Shown here one piece after another: positions 39,105 through 51,000 of a stretch of 64,000 bases of DNA (position 1 is the stretch's first letter; every line of letters begins with the position of its first letter). The stretch comes from Tanytarsus gracilentus (lineage: Eukaryota > Arthropoda > Insecta > Diptera > Chironomidae): positions 5,736,501 to 5,800,500 of the forward strand of contig JAXRKN010000037.1 of the NCBI GenBank assembly GCA_038502055.1, read 5' to 3'. The notes under the pieces are model-generated. The model was not told where the DNA came from. It did not search any database and worked only from the letters and a program-made list of their open reading frames with translations. A program made the position numbers and the translations under genes.

Positions 39105-40441
39105 ATGCATTATTTTCACAATCTTATTAATAATCAGCAGCAAAACTAATTGATTTTTATTATTTCCTTGCTTAAAAAACATATAAATGAAAAATAGCAG
39201 CCGTACTCGGAGGAAAAAAATATGAAAAATATTCACAATACTACATGTAATAATTAAATGATAAAACTCTTTTTCCCTTCTCTCCCTCTATCTTCATAGA
39301 TAGCGTTACAAAAAAAATGCAGCGTATATGACGAAAAGTATATGTGAGATAGAAAGTTTAAAAATTATAAAGTTAAAGAATGTCTAGAGAGCCATATGAT
39401 GATGATGTTTGCGAGGCAAGGCTTTAGGTGGAATGTTCAATCTTTTTAAAAGTTACTTGTTAGACATAAGCGTTTTCTTTTGGCCATGATTTATCTCAAA
39501 ATTATCTTCACCTCATAATTTTTATTTTTTATATTATTGCACTTTATAGTCATTGAAATCACACACAAGAAACACAATTATGAATTATAATTCTTTTTAT
39601 ATTAACATCATAATTTAATCATCTCAAGATGTTTTCAATGATAACAGCAACAGGATTTTTAGTAGCTTAAGTTTAATTTTGATTTCTCAATCTTTGATGA
39701 GAATTTAAATAAGTGGCATAAAAATGAGGATCACACTTTGTGAAAATTTTGCATCTATTAAAGTTGTTTTTAAAATAATTAATTTCAAAAAAGATTTAAA
39801 ATTCTTGAAATTTTGTGATTATGAAAAATAAAAATTAAAAAGTTTCTTCAAAAATTTCCAATCTTTTTTAATTGTTTTTGAAATTCTTGAAGTTTTCAAA
39901 AATTCCTTCAAGCAAAAAAATGAAGCTTTTATTTGATCCATACATGAAAGTTCGAGGCTATTAGTCCCCAAAAAAAAAGAGTCAAAAAATCTCATTACAC
40001 AAAACGCATACATTGAAAGAATTTTACTTGTAAGTTTGGCTATCCTAACCTCAAAATTACCATGTATGGAATAATTTTATCATGTATGGATGATTTTAAA
40101 GAAGAATTATGGTTGATCGTAAATTGTGTAACGCATTTTTTTAAAAAAAAATTTACACAATTTTAGAAATTGATTAAACTTTATCGCAAAATAAATTGAA
40201 TTCCATAATGATTACTGCAATATTAAAGCCACGTGTCAAAATTAACAAACAAACCCGCACAATTTTCTCTTAGAATAATTTTGACATTTTATTATTAATC
40301 AAATTATTAAGTGCTATTTCTAAATTAATAGTGATGAATTTAAAATGTGCACAGATATTTAATTTTATTAACATTTATTCAAAAAAGGATTTTTTTTCAG
40401 ACGAATATTTCAGTAAAAATGGGAAATTCGGAATCTTTGAA
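39105..40441. other. Convergent intergenic region between CCDC6 and the SENP gene
   Basis: Contains the 3' UTRs of two converging genes. TTTATT at 40374-40379 and 40288-40293 would act as AATAAA for the minus-strand SENP gene. Nothing else recognised. Confidence 0.5.
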
Positions 40442-43400
40442 TTATGTTGTTTTATTTCGCTTGTTTGTTTTCGTGCTAATTTCGCCGTTTCCGTTATCAC
40501 TTGGATCAAGACTCCTCTTTTTCGCTGATACATAAACTTTCTTTTGCGGTGAAGGAATTTCGGCTTCCTTCAATTCATCCTCGGTCGGTTTGTAGTCTTC
40601 ATCGCCAGCTGCTTCGTTCTCAAAAGCGTCGTCAACATTTGAATTGGCTAGACTATCGACAGGTGGTTCAATAAGTTTACCATCGAGGGTTGGAAACTCA
40701 AGTTTAGGAAGTTCAATATCTTTGACATTTTGTTTCTCCATTAATTCCTGAATTAAGTTGCTTATGTCTTCGCGCTTTCTCGTTACAATATCTTGCGGGA
40801 ACCAATTCATTAATGTCTTGATTGGAAGTCTAAAATCTTCAATTGGTACTTTGAAGAAATTCTCAACGTATTGGAGGAGAAAGAGACCACAGTCGGTAAA
40901 ATTGAGTTGCTGAGGAACCTTTACGATACTTCCTACCATGCTTGTCTTACTATATAGTCGAGGTGGTTGTTCAGGATATTTTACTCGATACTCGCAGGCC
41001 AAGTAATCACGAAGTGTCGCCACCACTCTAGCACGAGATGCACCGCCAAGAGAATCAAATATAAGAATACAAGGTCTAAAAAATATAAAGTTAAAATTTA
41101 TTTTAATTTTAAAACGATTAATTTTTAAACTCACATTTTGACTGCCTGCCCTTTGTCCACAACCTCTTCTTCATCACTCTCAGCATTGCTGCCCAACTCA
41201 CTGTCATCTCCTTCGGCTTCATCGCGCTCACTGGCATCATCTTTAAGTTCAATTGCTTCTTCTTTCTTATTGAGAGGAGTGATTGTTGTATTTCCAATTT
41301 GAACAGATTTTTTCTCTATATAAAAGTTAATCTTTTTTAGAACCCTTGTAATATTATAAATATGCGTTAATATTCTCACGTGTTCGCTTCACAGCCGGTA
41401 CAAGCTTAATTGGCTGATCCGTATCCATGGTCCTTGGCTCGGTAAGATTAGGAAAACAGATGATTGCTAAGAACCAATGTGACTGCTCGTTGATCGGTAC
41501 GATGATAAAGTCTTTCTCAAATATATTCACATTCTTCGTCCAACTTGACACCCTCGCGTGACGTTTTTGCGCTGCAGTTTGTGTACGATTATCCTTATCC
41601 TTATTCATTGTTGTCAACCTCTTGTAGAAGAATTGACTGAAAATATGGCTCTTGGCACGCTGTTCTGCGGGTATCAAATCATGATGAATGTACTTTAAAT
41701 AGAAGTCTATAATGACATCATTCAGATAGTTATCCGATCCTAGACACAAGTAGTCATAAGTTGTAATCGGAATTCCTCCGCGACCGAGAGGATAAGTTAA
41801 AAGTTTCTTGTAATCGCCATTTGCCAATCTAAAGAAAAAGAGTTAGTTGGGAATTTAGAAATTATAAATTTAATCAACTCACATTCCAGTATCATTCATT
41901 GCGCTGGCATTCATAGAGACGTTTGGTGAATTTACCGGAATTCCATTAGATCGGACCAGCAGCTCATTTGCATCGCGATTTGTTATGTCCTCGATTTGGG
42001 CTGCAGTATAAATTGATCGAAGTGTCTGCTTATTTTCATCGGTGACATTTTCTATGAGAATAACAATTTTCTTTTGTGTTTCATTGAGAGAAAGCGGTGC
42101 GTAGTAGGGTGCTGAAGAGATATAAATGAATTAAATTGCAAGATTTAAAAAACTTCAACTTACATCGATCATTAACTAAGGTCATGGATAACTGATCGAC
42201 AATGTAGCGCGCACATGATGGCTTTGTGTACAGAAATACAATTTGCAGTTGTTTACTAAAATGCGTAATGAGCTTGACAATTTCAGAATGCTGAATATCC
42301 AGTATAACTTTATCCTTCTCATTAGTCACTGAAGGTGCTACAATTCGGATTCCTTTATTGGTCACATCCACCTAATAGTAAATAATAGATTAGTAAACTT
42401 CCAGTAACATCCAGTTAAGTTAATTTACCTTTTCAGAAGTCTCAAACTTGTAAGATCCAATGCGAATAGATCGACATGTTAGTGAAGTTGAGATTTTTTC
42501 CTCTCCCTCCGCAAAATCGATGACACTTAGTCGTTGAAATCCTTCTGCAAGAAAGAACAAAAAGATTGATCATTTGAATTAGTGTTTAATTAATTTTCTA
42601 CCGTCGTTGCTAGAATTTTCTTGCGGTTTTTGAACTGTTTCTACTTCAACTCCCAAAAGATTTTCTCTTATACTTTTTAAACATCGCATAAACATTTTAA
42701 ACTAAAGTATTTAACTAAGCCTCACCGAAAATATCCATTTATATAAATTATGCCTAAATTTTACAATTTTTGTTTAATTTCTTTTTGTTTTCAAAACGAT
42801 GAGGTTAAAAAGGGGCAAATGGAATGAATTCGGTGTTGTTTGAATTTTGAAAATACGTTATAAAATAAAAATCTTACCTTCTTCCTTGATGTCGTGAATT
42901 TCAGGCTCAAAAACCTTTCTTGGCACCACATTAATCTGAACTTTTGTATCAGCTCCATTTTTAGTGGATGATTTCGATTCACTTGAATCCTCATCGTCAC
43001 TGCTTAGCGTCACAATTTCGGGAGCCACTGGTTTGGCTCTTGGACCCCTGCCACGGTTCTTCGCTTGAATACTCGATGGATTCATCGTTGTTGTTGGCAA
43101 TCTTCTATTTACAATTAACTTTGAGCCCGTTGCCAATTGATGCTTTTTCTGGATGGCTTCAAGCTGGTCTTTCCTCTCATTTGCTTTCGTAATGGAAAGA
43201 CGATTTGATCCAATGATAATTTTACCAGGCATTCGAATGGACTTGACTTCATTCGTGAAAATTCTCCCACATCTCTCGCACTTTGCATGATCAACTCCGG
43301 AAAACCCACACGCACTACAAACGGCTAAAAATCCATCAACGAATTTTGCAGGCGGCAATTTTGGAGCTTCTTGTGCCGTTTTATTTGCATCTGGCTCTTG

Positions 43401-45233
43401 CGGTGCTGACTGTGCTGGTCTCTGTACCATGCGCTGAGCTTGAACTGCTTGCTGTCTTATATGATTTTCAGCGGCTTTCGTCATTGCCAGCGTGTCTTCA
43501 CGTGACGCGAATCTACCAACTTTTACAATATAGTCTATTTCCGAGCTCGGATTTTCAATGCATTCAATATTACTATCGGCGCCAACTTCAATGCCCACTT
43601 GATCGAGTAGCTCTTGTACGGTGCATGTTTCTTTCGGAAGCGTAAATGTAATCAGCCGCTGCTCTCCATTATCGAGAATTACCAACATTTTTGCGCTCTC
43701 TCTTTCGCGAATTCCCAAAGCATGTTGAAGACCGCCTGGTTGCATGTTCATTGGCCTCGGTGGCGGCCTTTGTCTAATTATTTGAAGTGCATTATTTCGC
43801 GGAAGTGGATGACGATTTACATTCATTGGACGCACAATACCGACACGCTGAGGTGCAGCGGTTGGCAGTCTCCGGAATGACTCGTTCGATGCTGACTGAG
43901 CACTTTTAGAAATGGCAGTAGCCGTAATGGAGTCTTCGAGATCATCGCAGTCGCCATCTTTCTTGGGAAGTGTCGATGTCGTTGGAGCATGTTCTTCAGA
44001 GTTTTCTAAGGACACTTCAGACTGCGGTTGTTGCAATTGTTGTGGTTGTGCCTGTTGTGGACTTTGAATTTGAGGACTGGGAGCTTGAGGCTGTGGAATT
44101 ACTTGAGCTTGGGAGGTTCTCACTAATTGTGGTGGCGATGAGATATTTTGATGTTGATTTTGTGGAGCAGCGATAAAGATTTGCTGGCCATCCTGCTGTT
44201 GGATAATGTAATATTGTTGTCCATTGTTAATAGCCATTCGAGTGCCCGTCGGCTGCATAATTCTCTGTATAGACTGTTGAGTTTGCTGCTGCTGCTGCTG
44301 CTGATGTTGTGGCGTTAGTGGCCGAACTAATCTCGGAACCATACGAGGCGTGCGTGGACGATTTTGTTGCATTTGAATTTGTGGGAGCTGAGGACTATTG
44401 GGTCTTGCGACTCTCATCTGCGCGGTAATAACGCGTGGTCTAAATGATCTCATCTGCTCGGGAGATGGTTGAACTTGAATCATGTGATTTTGTTGCTGCT
44501 GCTGCTGCTGTTGTGGGGAGTTCATTTGCTGGGGTCTCGATACAATGCTATATCGTATGGGCGAGCCTTGTGTCGTTAAAATCTTAGTACCTTGTTGAAG
44601 CTGGATGTATTGAGGCTGCTGATGCACAATTTGTCCTGTCTGCTGTTGATATAAAGTTTGTTTCATCTGGGGTGATTGTTGCTGGATTATAATCTGTTGT
44701 CCTTGATCAATATTCTGAGGCTGAAAACTATACTGGATCTGCTGGCTGTGTTGGTCAACAAGTGGTGGCGGATTGCTTTGTAGCATATCAGGAGTCCTCT
44801 GTATTATCACCTTCGGTTGAGCTTGCAACACCAACTGCTATAACACAAAGAAATTATTGTGACTCAGTTATAAAAAAAATGAATATTTTCTTACCTTTTG
44901 AGGAGTTTGTTGTTGCATTAAGTTTCCTTGCTGCTGCTGAATGATTCGATTGACATTCTGTGGCGACTGCTGAATGTTAGCATAGAAAACCTGCTGAGGA
45001 GCTGGCGATTGCTGCTGGATCATGTATTGATTGCCATCATCCTGTTGGATATATTGTTGTTGTTGTTGCTGGAGATGCGGAACAATATGCTGACCCGTAC
45101 TCTCATCGGCTATGAGTATTTGATTACTATCCTGATGCGATGCCATAATGTAATTTGTCTGTTGCTGTTGCTCGTCTGGATTCTGATGTATTAATCTTAT
45201 TCCGTAGCCTCCCGTATAAACTGGCTGCTCCAT
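40442..45233 (-). CDS. SENP6/7-type SUMO protease with glutamine-rich, zinc-ribbon N-terminus (velo/Ulp2-like)
   Basis: Cysteine protease of family C48, expected to trim poly-SUMO chains in the nucleus. Exons on the minus strand: 45233-44895, 44837-42878, 42544-42429, 42371-42164, 42111-41883, 41828-41380, 41315-41135, 41075-40442; 4116 nt, 1371 residues, all in phase. The first ~450 residues are very glutamine-rich. A CxxC-x10-CxxC zinc ribbon (CSACGFSGVDHAKCERCG) lies near residue 620. The catalytic domain opens with LTYPLGRGGIPITTYDYLCL. The triad is visible: His 1068 (EQSHWFLAI), Asp 1168 (CILIFDSLGG) and Cys 1223 (LNFTDCGLFLLQYVE). Between His and Asp is an acidic insertion (DDSELGSNAESDEEEVVDKG), typical of SENP6/7 and unlike SENP1-3. 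The tail is charged with KKRSL and KRNK nuclear-signal-like stretches. Closest named relative is probably Drosophila velo; I did not confirm this. Confidence 0.88.
42602..42695 (-). CDS. Alternative first coding exon of the SENP6/7 gene (short isoform)
   Basis: Inside the one long intron (42877-42545) of the SENP gene lies an open stretch starting at ATG 42695 with an in-frame TAG just upstream. It encodes 31 residues beginning MFMRCLKSIRENLLGVEVET and ends at a donor-like GACG|GTAGAA. It finishes with one base of a codon, the same phase as exon 2, so it can splice to the exon at 42544 in frame. The product would lack the Q-rich and zinc-ribbon parts and keep the protease (about 640 residues). 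The donor is only moderate. It could instead be a chance frame. Confidence 0.5.
44284..44520 (-). repeat. CAG/CAA codon repeats encoding polyglutamine
   Basis: Plus-strand CTG runs at about 44287-44303 and 44493-44512 encode glutamine tracts in exon 2 of the SENP gene. They are the longest pure triplet runs in the window and likely vary in length between individuals. Confidence 0.7.
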
Positions 45234-45930
45234 TTTTATTATCTACAAGCTTTGTAACTAATTCTAAACACTTTTTTTTAGTTACAGCTACGTTGCTACT
45301 TATTTAAAAACAATTTTTTCACTCTCGTCTCACACTTTCATTTTTGTTTCACATTGAAAAAAATATTTTTCACATTTTACGTACTACCGATATTCCTTAA
45401 CTGCTCACTTTACAATATTATTGTAAGTTATAGATTTAGTTTTAAGAATTTAGTAGAAAATTGGATTTTTCAATAGTTTTACTAAGGTGAATTTAGCTTT
45501 TTTCAGAATGTTGTTAGCGAAAAAAAAATGAGACTAAGGCGAAGTTAAAACCCCGCGTAAAACGAACGTTTGTGTATGTGTATTGGTGAATGAGTGGATC
45601 TATTAAAAAGCATAGAAAAATGTATAGTACTGTTGAAAAGCTTCGTTCGAGCTTTTTGACGCGATAAGAGTGAAAGATTTTTATTTAATTAAAAAAAATT
45701 TGAAATAATTAAATTAAATTTTAAAAAAGTGCCAAATTTTACATTTATGTGTGTGTGTGAATTTTTATTTTATGTTTTAATTTCTTCACATTACAATTAC
45801 ATACATGCAGATATATATTATAATTTTTCTCTCATTTCGATTAGTACGCATAAAAATTCTTAGTGTAAGTGGAGAAATTAAAAAAGATTCATTTTGTTCT
45901 CAAAACTTTTCGTGGATGGCTCAAAATCTC
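45234..45930. other. SENP promoter / peroxiredoxin 3' UTR interval
   Basis: AT-rich interval between the SENP start codon and the peroxiredoxin stop, both on the minus strand. It must hold the SENP 5' UTR and promoter and the peroxiredoxin 3' UTR. TTTATT strings (minus-strand AATAAA) are present at about 45680 and 45765. No further structure recognised. Confidence 0.45.
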
Positions 45931-47200
45931 CTAATTAACAGTACTGAAGTAATCCTTCGAGCGAGTAGGGTCGGGGACCATTGTTTTAGAGTTCTTCTTC
46001 GGGTCCCATCCGGCTGGACAAACTTCACCATCTATTTAATGAGTTGTTAAAAATAAATAAATTAAATTAAAAATTATTTTAACTTACGTTCATCGGTGAA
46101 TTGGAATGCTTGCACCAAACGGATCGTCTCATCAACGGAGCGGCCCACTGGCAAATCGTTCACGGTGATTTGTCTCAAATTTCCCTTTCCATCGATGATA
46201 AACAATCCGCGGAAAGGAATTCCAGATTCCTCATCTAAAACTCCATAAGCGCGTGAGATACTCATCGACTTATCTGCCAACAATGGATAGTTGATGTTTC
46301 CCAAGCCGCCCTCTTTTCTCGCGGTGTTAATCCATGCCAAATGAGTGAAGTGAGAGTCTAAGCAGGTAGAAAATTTTAGACAAATCTCTTCATACGATCA
46401 TCATTAAAAGTATGATTAATGCTTACCAGTTGAAACTCCAACAATCTCACAATTTATTTTGCGAAATTCATCAGCACGCTCGCTGAAAGCGATGATTTCA
46501 GTGGGACAAACAAATGTGCTTTAAAAGAGAGAGAGATAATTTTAAAAATTACATTAAGATCTATGAAAATTGAGATAAGAGAATCGTACATGAACGATGA
46601 AGATCACGTTCTCATGCTTATAAATCTCCGCAACGCAAAAATTCTGATGTAATAAAATTGCTTGTGTTGTTAGAACGATTCGCGAAAAAAAAAACAATCG
46701 AACAATGCGAAACACAACAGCGTCAAAAAAAATTGTTTGTATGTGTACAAAAATTCTCGTTTAAAATTGAACATATTTATCTTCTATTTTTCCATTTTAT
46801 ACTGTATCATTGTCTTTGTTAGTAACAGCGCTATGTCTCGATAATAGAAAATGAAAATTATCATGCATCGTGTCACGTCTGGTGTTATCATGAAAAAATT
46901 CGAGTGGTGATCACGATTTAAAAGAATTTGAGAGAGCTTAAGTTATTAAAGTTACGAGCAATGAAAAATCTGCTTATCTTGCACAATTAAAAGTCAATTG
47001 GAGACGAAATTAATTTATCGCGTTCATAAATTAAATTAATAAAGACGGTAGAAAATCGATAATACTTACAAGTCCAATGGATAGAAAAAGAGCACCAAAT
47101 ATTTGCCTTTGAAGTCTGCCAATGAGATTTCCTTGAAACTTCCATTGACGACGGCGGTTGCCTTAAAATCGGGTGCTGGTTTCTGAAGAGCTGGAGTCAT
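45931..47200 (-). CDS. Typical 2-Cys peroxiredoxin (Prx1/Jafrac1-like)
   Basis: Thiol peroxidase that reduces hydrogen peroxide with thioredoxin as electron donor; predicted cytosolic since no targeting peptide is seen. Exons on the minus strand: 47200-47070, 46518-46427, 46357-46088, 46031-45931; 594 nt, 197 residues, the usual length. The peroxidatic cysteine is C48 in FTFVCPTEI, and the resolving cysteine is C169 in GEVCPAGW. VSTDSHFTHLAWINTARKEG and the GIPFRGLFIID block are family signatures. Both GGLG (in KEGGLGNINYP) and a C-terminal Tyr-Phe (KDYFSTVN) are present, the pair that makes eukaryotic enzymes prone to inactivating overoxidation and able to signal. The ATG is the first in the exon and follows a likely 5' UTR acceptor. 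The first intron (551 nt) contains an odd exon-like segment (see findings). Confidence 0.95.
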
Positions 47201-47749
47201 TTTATTCTATTGTGTGGTTGGATGAGAGAAAGGAAAGCGAATGAGCGATGAGCTGTTAATTGTGTGTCATATACGGCACTATAAAAGCACTCTCTTCGAC
47301 GAATTGCCCCTTCTTATTATAAGAAAAATCGAGAACAATTTTTTTCCCACCGCACGAATGAGATTTTGATGCTCGGCGCAATTAACAATTTCCGTCTGTC
47401 TTCATTCCACGACTTGTTCCTTTTATGTGCTTCATATATACAATCTTAATACTTTCCCGAAAAAAAAATATCTCCGAGAGACAAACCTGTTTTATTAATG
47501 TGCACGTGAATAAATTATCCCGTTACAAGTCACCCCAAGCAATGATCTCCATCAGAAATTAATTAAAATGCACAACAATCTCTGTTTGATTAATTTTAAA
47601 ACTGAATAATTACAATTAATCTGTCAATTATCTTCTTTTTGCGTAATTATTGAGACCTTGACATTCACATGCTAATTTTGCGAAAAGTACATCATAAACA
47701 CGCGATAAGTAGTAATATTTCATAAATTTGATTAACTAAGAACACTTAC

Positions 47750-47783
47750 CAACTTATTGCTTGACGATTGCTGACGAAAAACT
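47750..47783 (-). promoter_or_regulatory. Candidate peroxiredoxin start site and non-coding first exon
   Basis: On the minus strand an initiator TCAGTT (plus 47780-47785, +1 near 47783) is followed 34 nt later by a strong donor TTG|GTAAGT. A matching acceptor (CACACAATAG) lies 6 nt upstream of the peroxiredoxin ATG. This suggests a short 5' UTR exon and a 5' UTR intron of about 540 nt. It also places the promoter only ~260 bp from the divergent ADCY10 coding region. Confidence 0.45.
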
Positions 47784-48047
47784 GAAAAATTAATCAATCA
47801 CTTTTGAGCTGAGAAGCCGGAATGAGGATAAATTTTGCAGTGATGTAAACTCAAAAATAAAATTATTAAAATTTAACTAAATTTCTAATATTACCTCAAG
47901 CAATCAATGCAATTTATTTTTAAAAATTTAATTAAAAATTCATTAATCTCTTTAATTTGATAAATTTAAACGTATACAAAACTCTCAAAGAACCCTTTTG
48001 AGGTTGCGTTGTGGACAGATTCCGAATTTAAATTTTCTAAAGCCGTT
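47784..48047 (+). promoter_or_regulatory. Divergent promoter interval, peroxiredoxin / ADCY10
   Basis: Short AT-rich interval between the likely peroxiredoxin start and the first ADCY10 ATG. The ADCY10 frame is open upstream of that ATG back to 47970 without another ATG, so an upstream coding exon or a 5' UTR here remains possible. No TATA box stands out. Confidence 0.35.
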
Positions 48048-51000
48048 ATGGAATTAGTTTATGAGCAAGAGAGCGATTGGAAATGTGAAGAAAGAAAGTC
48101 ACGTGTTTTGACCACTTTAGACATTCCCAGGCAAGCGTCCATGATCAATGAATTAAAGGATATTCGCAGAAAACTCCTTCAGAATCGATTTCGATCGTCA
48201 CATTTGTATAAAAACCTCGGAAATCGTGGAACATCGCAGAGTGAAATTGATGAAAATTCAAAATACATTCAGATTGCATCCCTTGTTCCCGATGAAGTAA
48301 TTCAAAATCCAAATGACACTAAAGTCCGATCTTTCGGTGCCTCTGTAATTTTTGCCGATATTTCAGGCTTCACTGACTTGAGCGATAAATATCAAAACTT
48401 TGATAACGGTGCGTCGAAGCTTAGTGCGGTTTTAAATCTCTATCTTGGGATTATGGTTCAAGAAATTTTATCACACAACGGTGATGTCTTAAAATATGCT
48501 GGCGATGCATTTTTGGCAATTTTTAAGGCTGAAAATCATGTGTCTTATCAACAAGTCGTTCAAAATGCCATCGACACCTCAATTATCATTCAAAAGAATT
48601 GTCGTAATTTTGTCACCGAAATTGGAGTCGTTCTCAACGTTAAAATTGCCATCTCATGTGGGTTAGTTCACTTTTCGCTCATCGGTAATGAGCAACAATC
48701 TCACTATGTAATTGTTGGCGAGCCAATTTGGCAAGTGAAGGCCCTCCAAGATCACATCGAGGGTGGTGAAATTTTGCTTACGTCAAACGCATGGTTCTTC
48801 ACTCAAAACACCCTCTACACTTATGAGTACATGCGAGAATTTCGCTGCTATAAAATTACAGGCTTCCGAGATCAAACAAATATTGTTCGTCAGCAATTTG
48901 AAATTATGAATCATCGAGATCGCTTCGATAGACGCTCCCTTTCGGAGTCAAATACGAATATAGAAATGTCCTATGATCCTTACTCATATAATTTAAAAAA
49001 TATCCAAGAAATGCAATTTACTGTACGATACACAATGAATGTCGCACTGAACGAATCAAGAAAAAATCTTCGGCGGTTTATAAACGCACCAATTTTGAAT
49101 GCAATCGATATTGGCGATAGCATCGATCAATTAACGGAAATGCGTCAGGTTGTGATTTTATTCGCAAATTTTGTTGTACCCCAAAAAGATCCAATTCAAA
49201 TTTGCAGCATAACTGACAGGATATTCACACACTTAAATAGGTAAAATGTTACATAACATTATAAAATTTATTTTCAAAAAAAATTCAATCCATGACAGCA
49301 CCGTGTCATCGTTTCAAGGAACTTTAAATAAAGTCTCTCTTTTCGATAAGGACATGATGTTTCTCTCGATATTTGGCTTGCGAGGCCAAAAACTCGAGAA
49401 TGAGTGTGAAGTCGGACTGAGATGTGCACATGAAGTAGATAAGATTTTTAAGACGTGGCCAGAAATTGCAATCGTATCGATTGGCGTCACTTCTGGCATA
49501 AGCTACTGTGGCATTGTGGGTCACACGTTGAGACGTGAATATTCGGTGATAAGTGTGACGGTAAACAAGGCAGCGCGCTTAATGATGGCGTATCCGGGAA
49601 TAATTAGTTGCGATGAGGACACGCTGATACGAAGCAAAATTGGATTTTTACGACATTTCAAAAGGTTGCCGAGGAAAGCGCTAAAGGGGTTGCGAGCGGA
49701 CGTACGAGCATTTGAATTCACAGATGTAATCGATTTGGAGGAAGTGGAGGTGCTGAATGAGGTGGAAAAGAGTTCGCCGATGGTGGCCAGAGAGAGTGTT
49801 ATGAGAAAAGTGCGCGAATATTTGATTTCAGCGATTGAGGCATTCAATCGAAATGATCGTTACGATGCAGGCAAATGGTGTTTTATGATTCGAGGTGATG
49901 GACAGCAGGGCAAATCAAGAGTTATTAATGAATTATATCGCAATTGCATGCAGCAGAATTTGAAATGCCTACGATTGATTTTAAATGCCAAGCACACATC
50001 GATGCCATTTTTTACGGTGAAATATTGCCTGAGTAAAATACTCGAGAGTGAAAATGAGGTCGATAGAAGACAAAGTGTAGGAATTCAGGATGTTATAGCT
50101 GATAAATTATCCGACTTGATTGTAGATCCGGGATATTTGAGTGTCTTAAATCCAATTTTTGACACCAACTTTCCAAGCACGCATTCAATCAGTCCTGAAT
50201 TTATTCCAAAAATTCGTCAAATTGTTTTACGAATTTTATGCTCGAGTCTGATAAGAAACTTTTGGATAGTTTTCATTGACGACGCTGACTACATTGACCC
50301 CGACTCCTTTGAACTTCTTTCGACGATTTTCGAGACAAAGTCAATCTTTTTTATCTTCACAGTCGGCAAATATTTTCGTAAATGGACTTTGAGGCAAAAA
50401 GAAATCTATTCGAATAAATTTGTCACGCAACATCGTCTGCTGCCTATCGACAAAACATTTCACAGGGACATTGCATGCCGAAATATTAATGTCTCAGCCA
50501 TTCCCATTGAATTTGAGCAATTTCTTCACGAGAATAGCAATGGAAATCCAGGTTGGATTGAAACGTGTGCCAATACGCTTCTTTATGCTGGCAAATTGAG
50601 GAGAATAAGCACGATGGTTAAGGAAGCGATTGGAAGTGGAAAGGTTTTATTGAATGACTTAATTGTGAAGGAGAGGAGTGATAACGATGAGCTTGACATT
50701 TTCTATGACGTCAATGCCTTACAAATTAATAATGTTGAACAAAGCATGAACGAATTGGCTGACGACGAGCAAATTATCTATGCAGTTGAGCTGACAGACA
50801 CTTTAACATCAAAAGATTTTGTCAGTGAATATACGACGAGAAAATTAATGCTTTATGATTCTCTGTCATCGCACGATCAACTTGTTTGCAAATGTGCTGC
50901 ACTTCTTGGATCTGAATTTCAACGGCCAATGTTAGATTATTTGTTGCCAAATAGTAAAGAGAGAAATATCGCAAAGACCATTGTAAAACTCTTCCAACAG

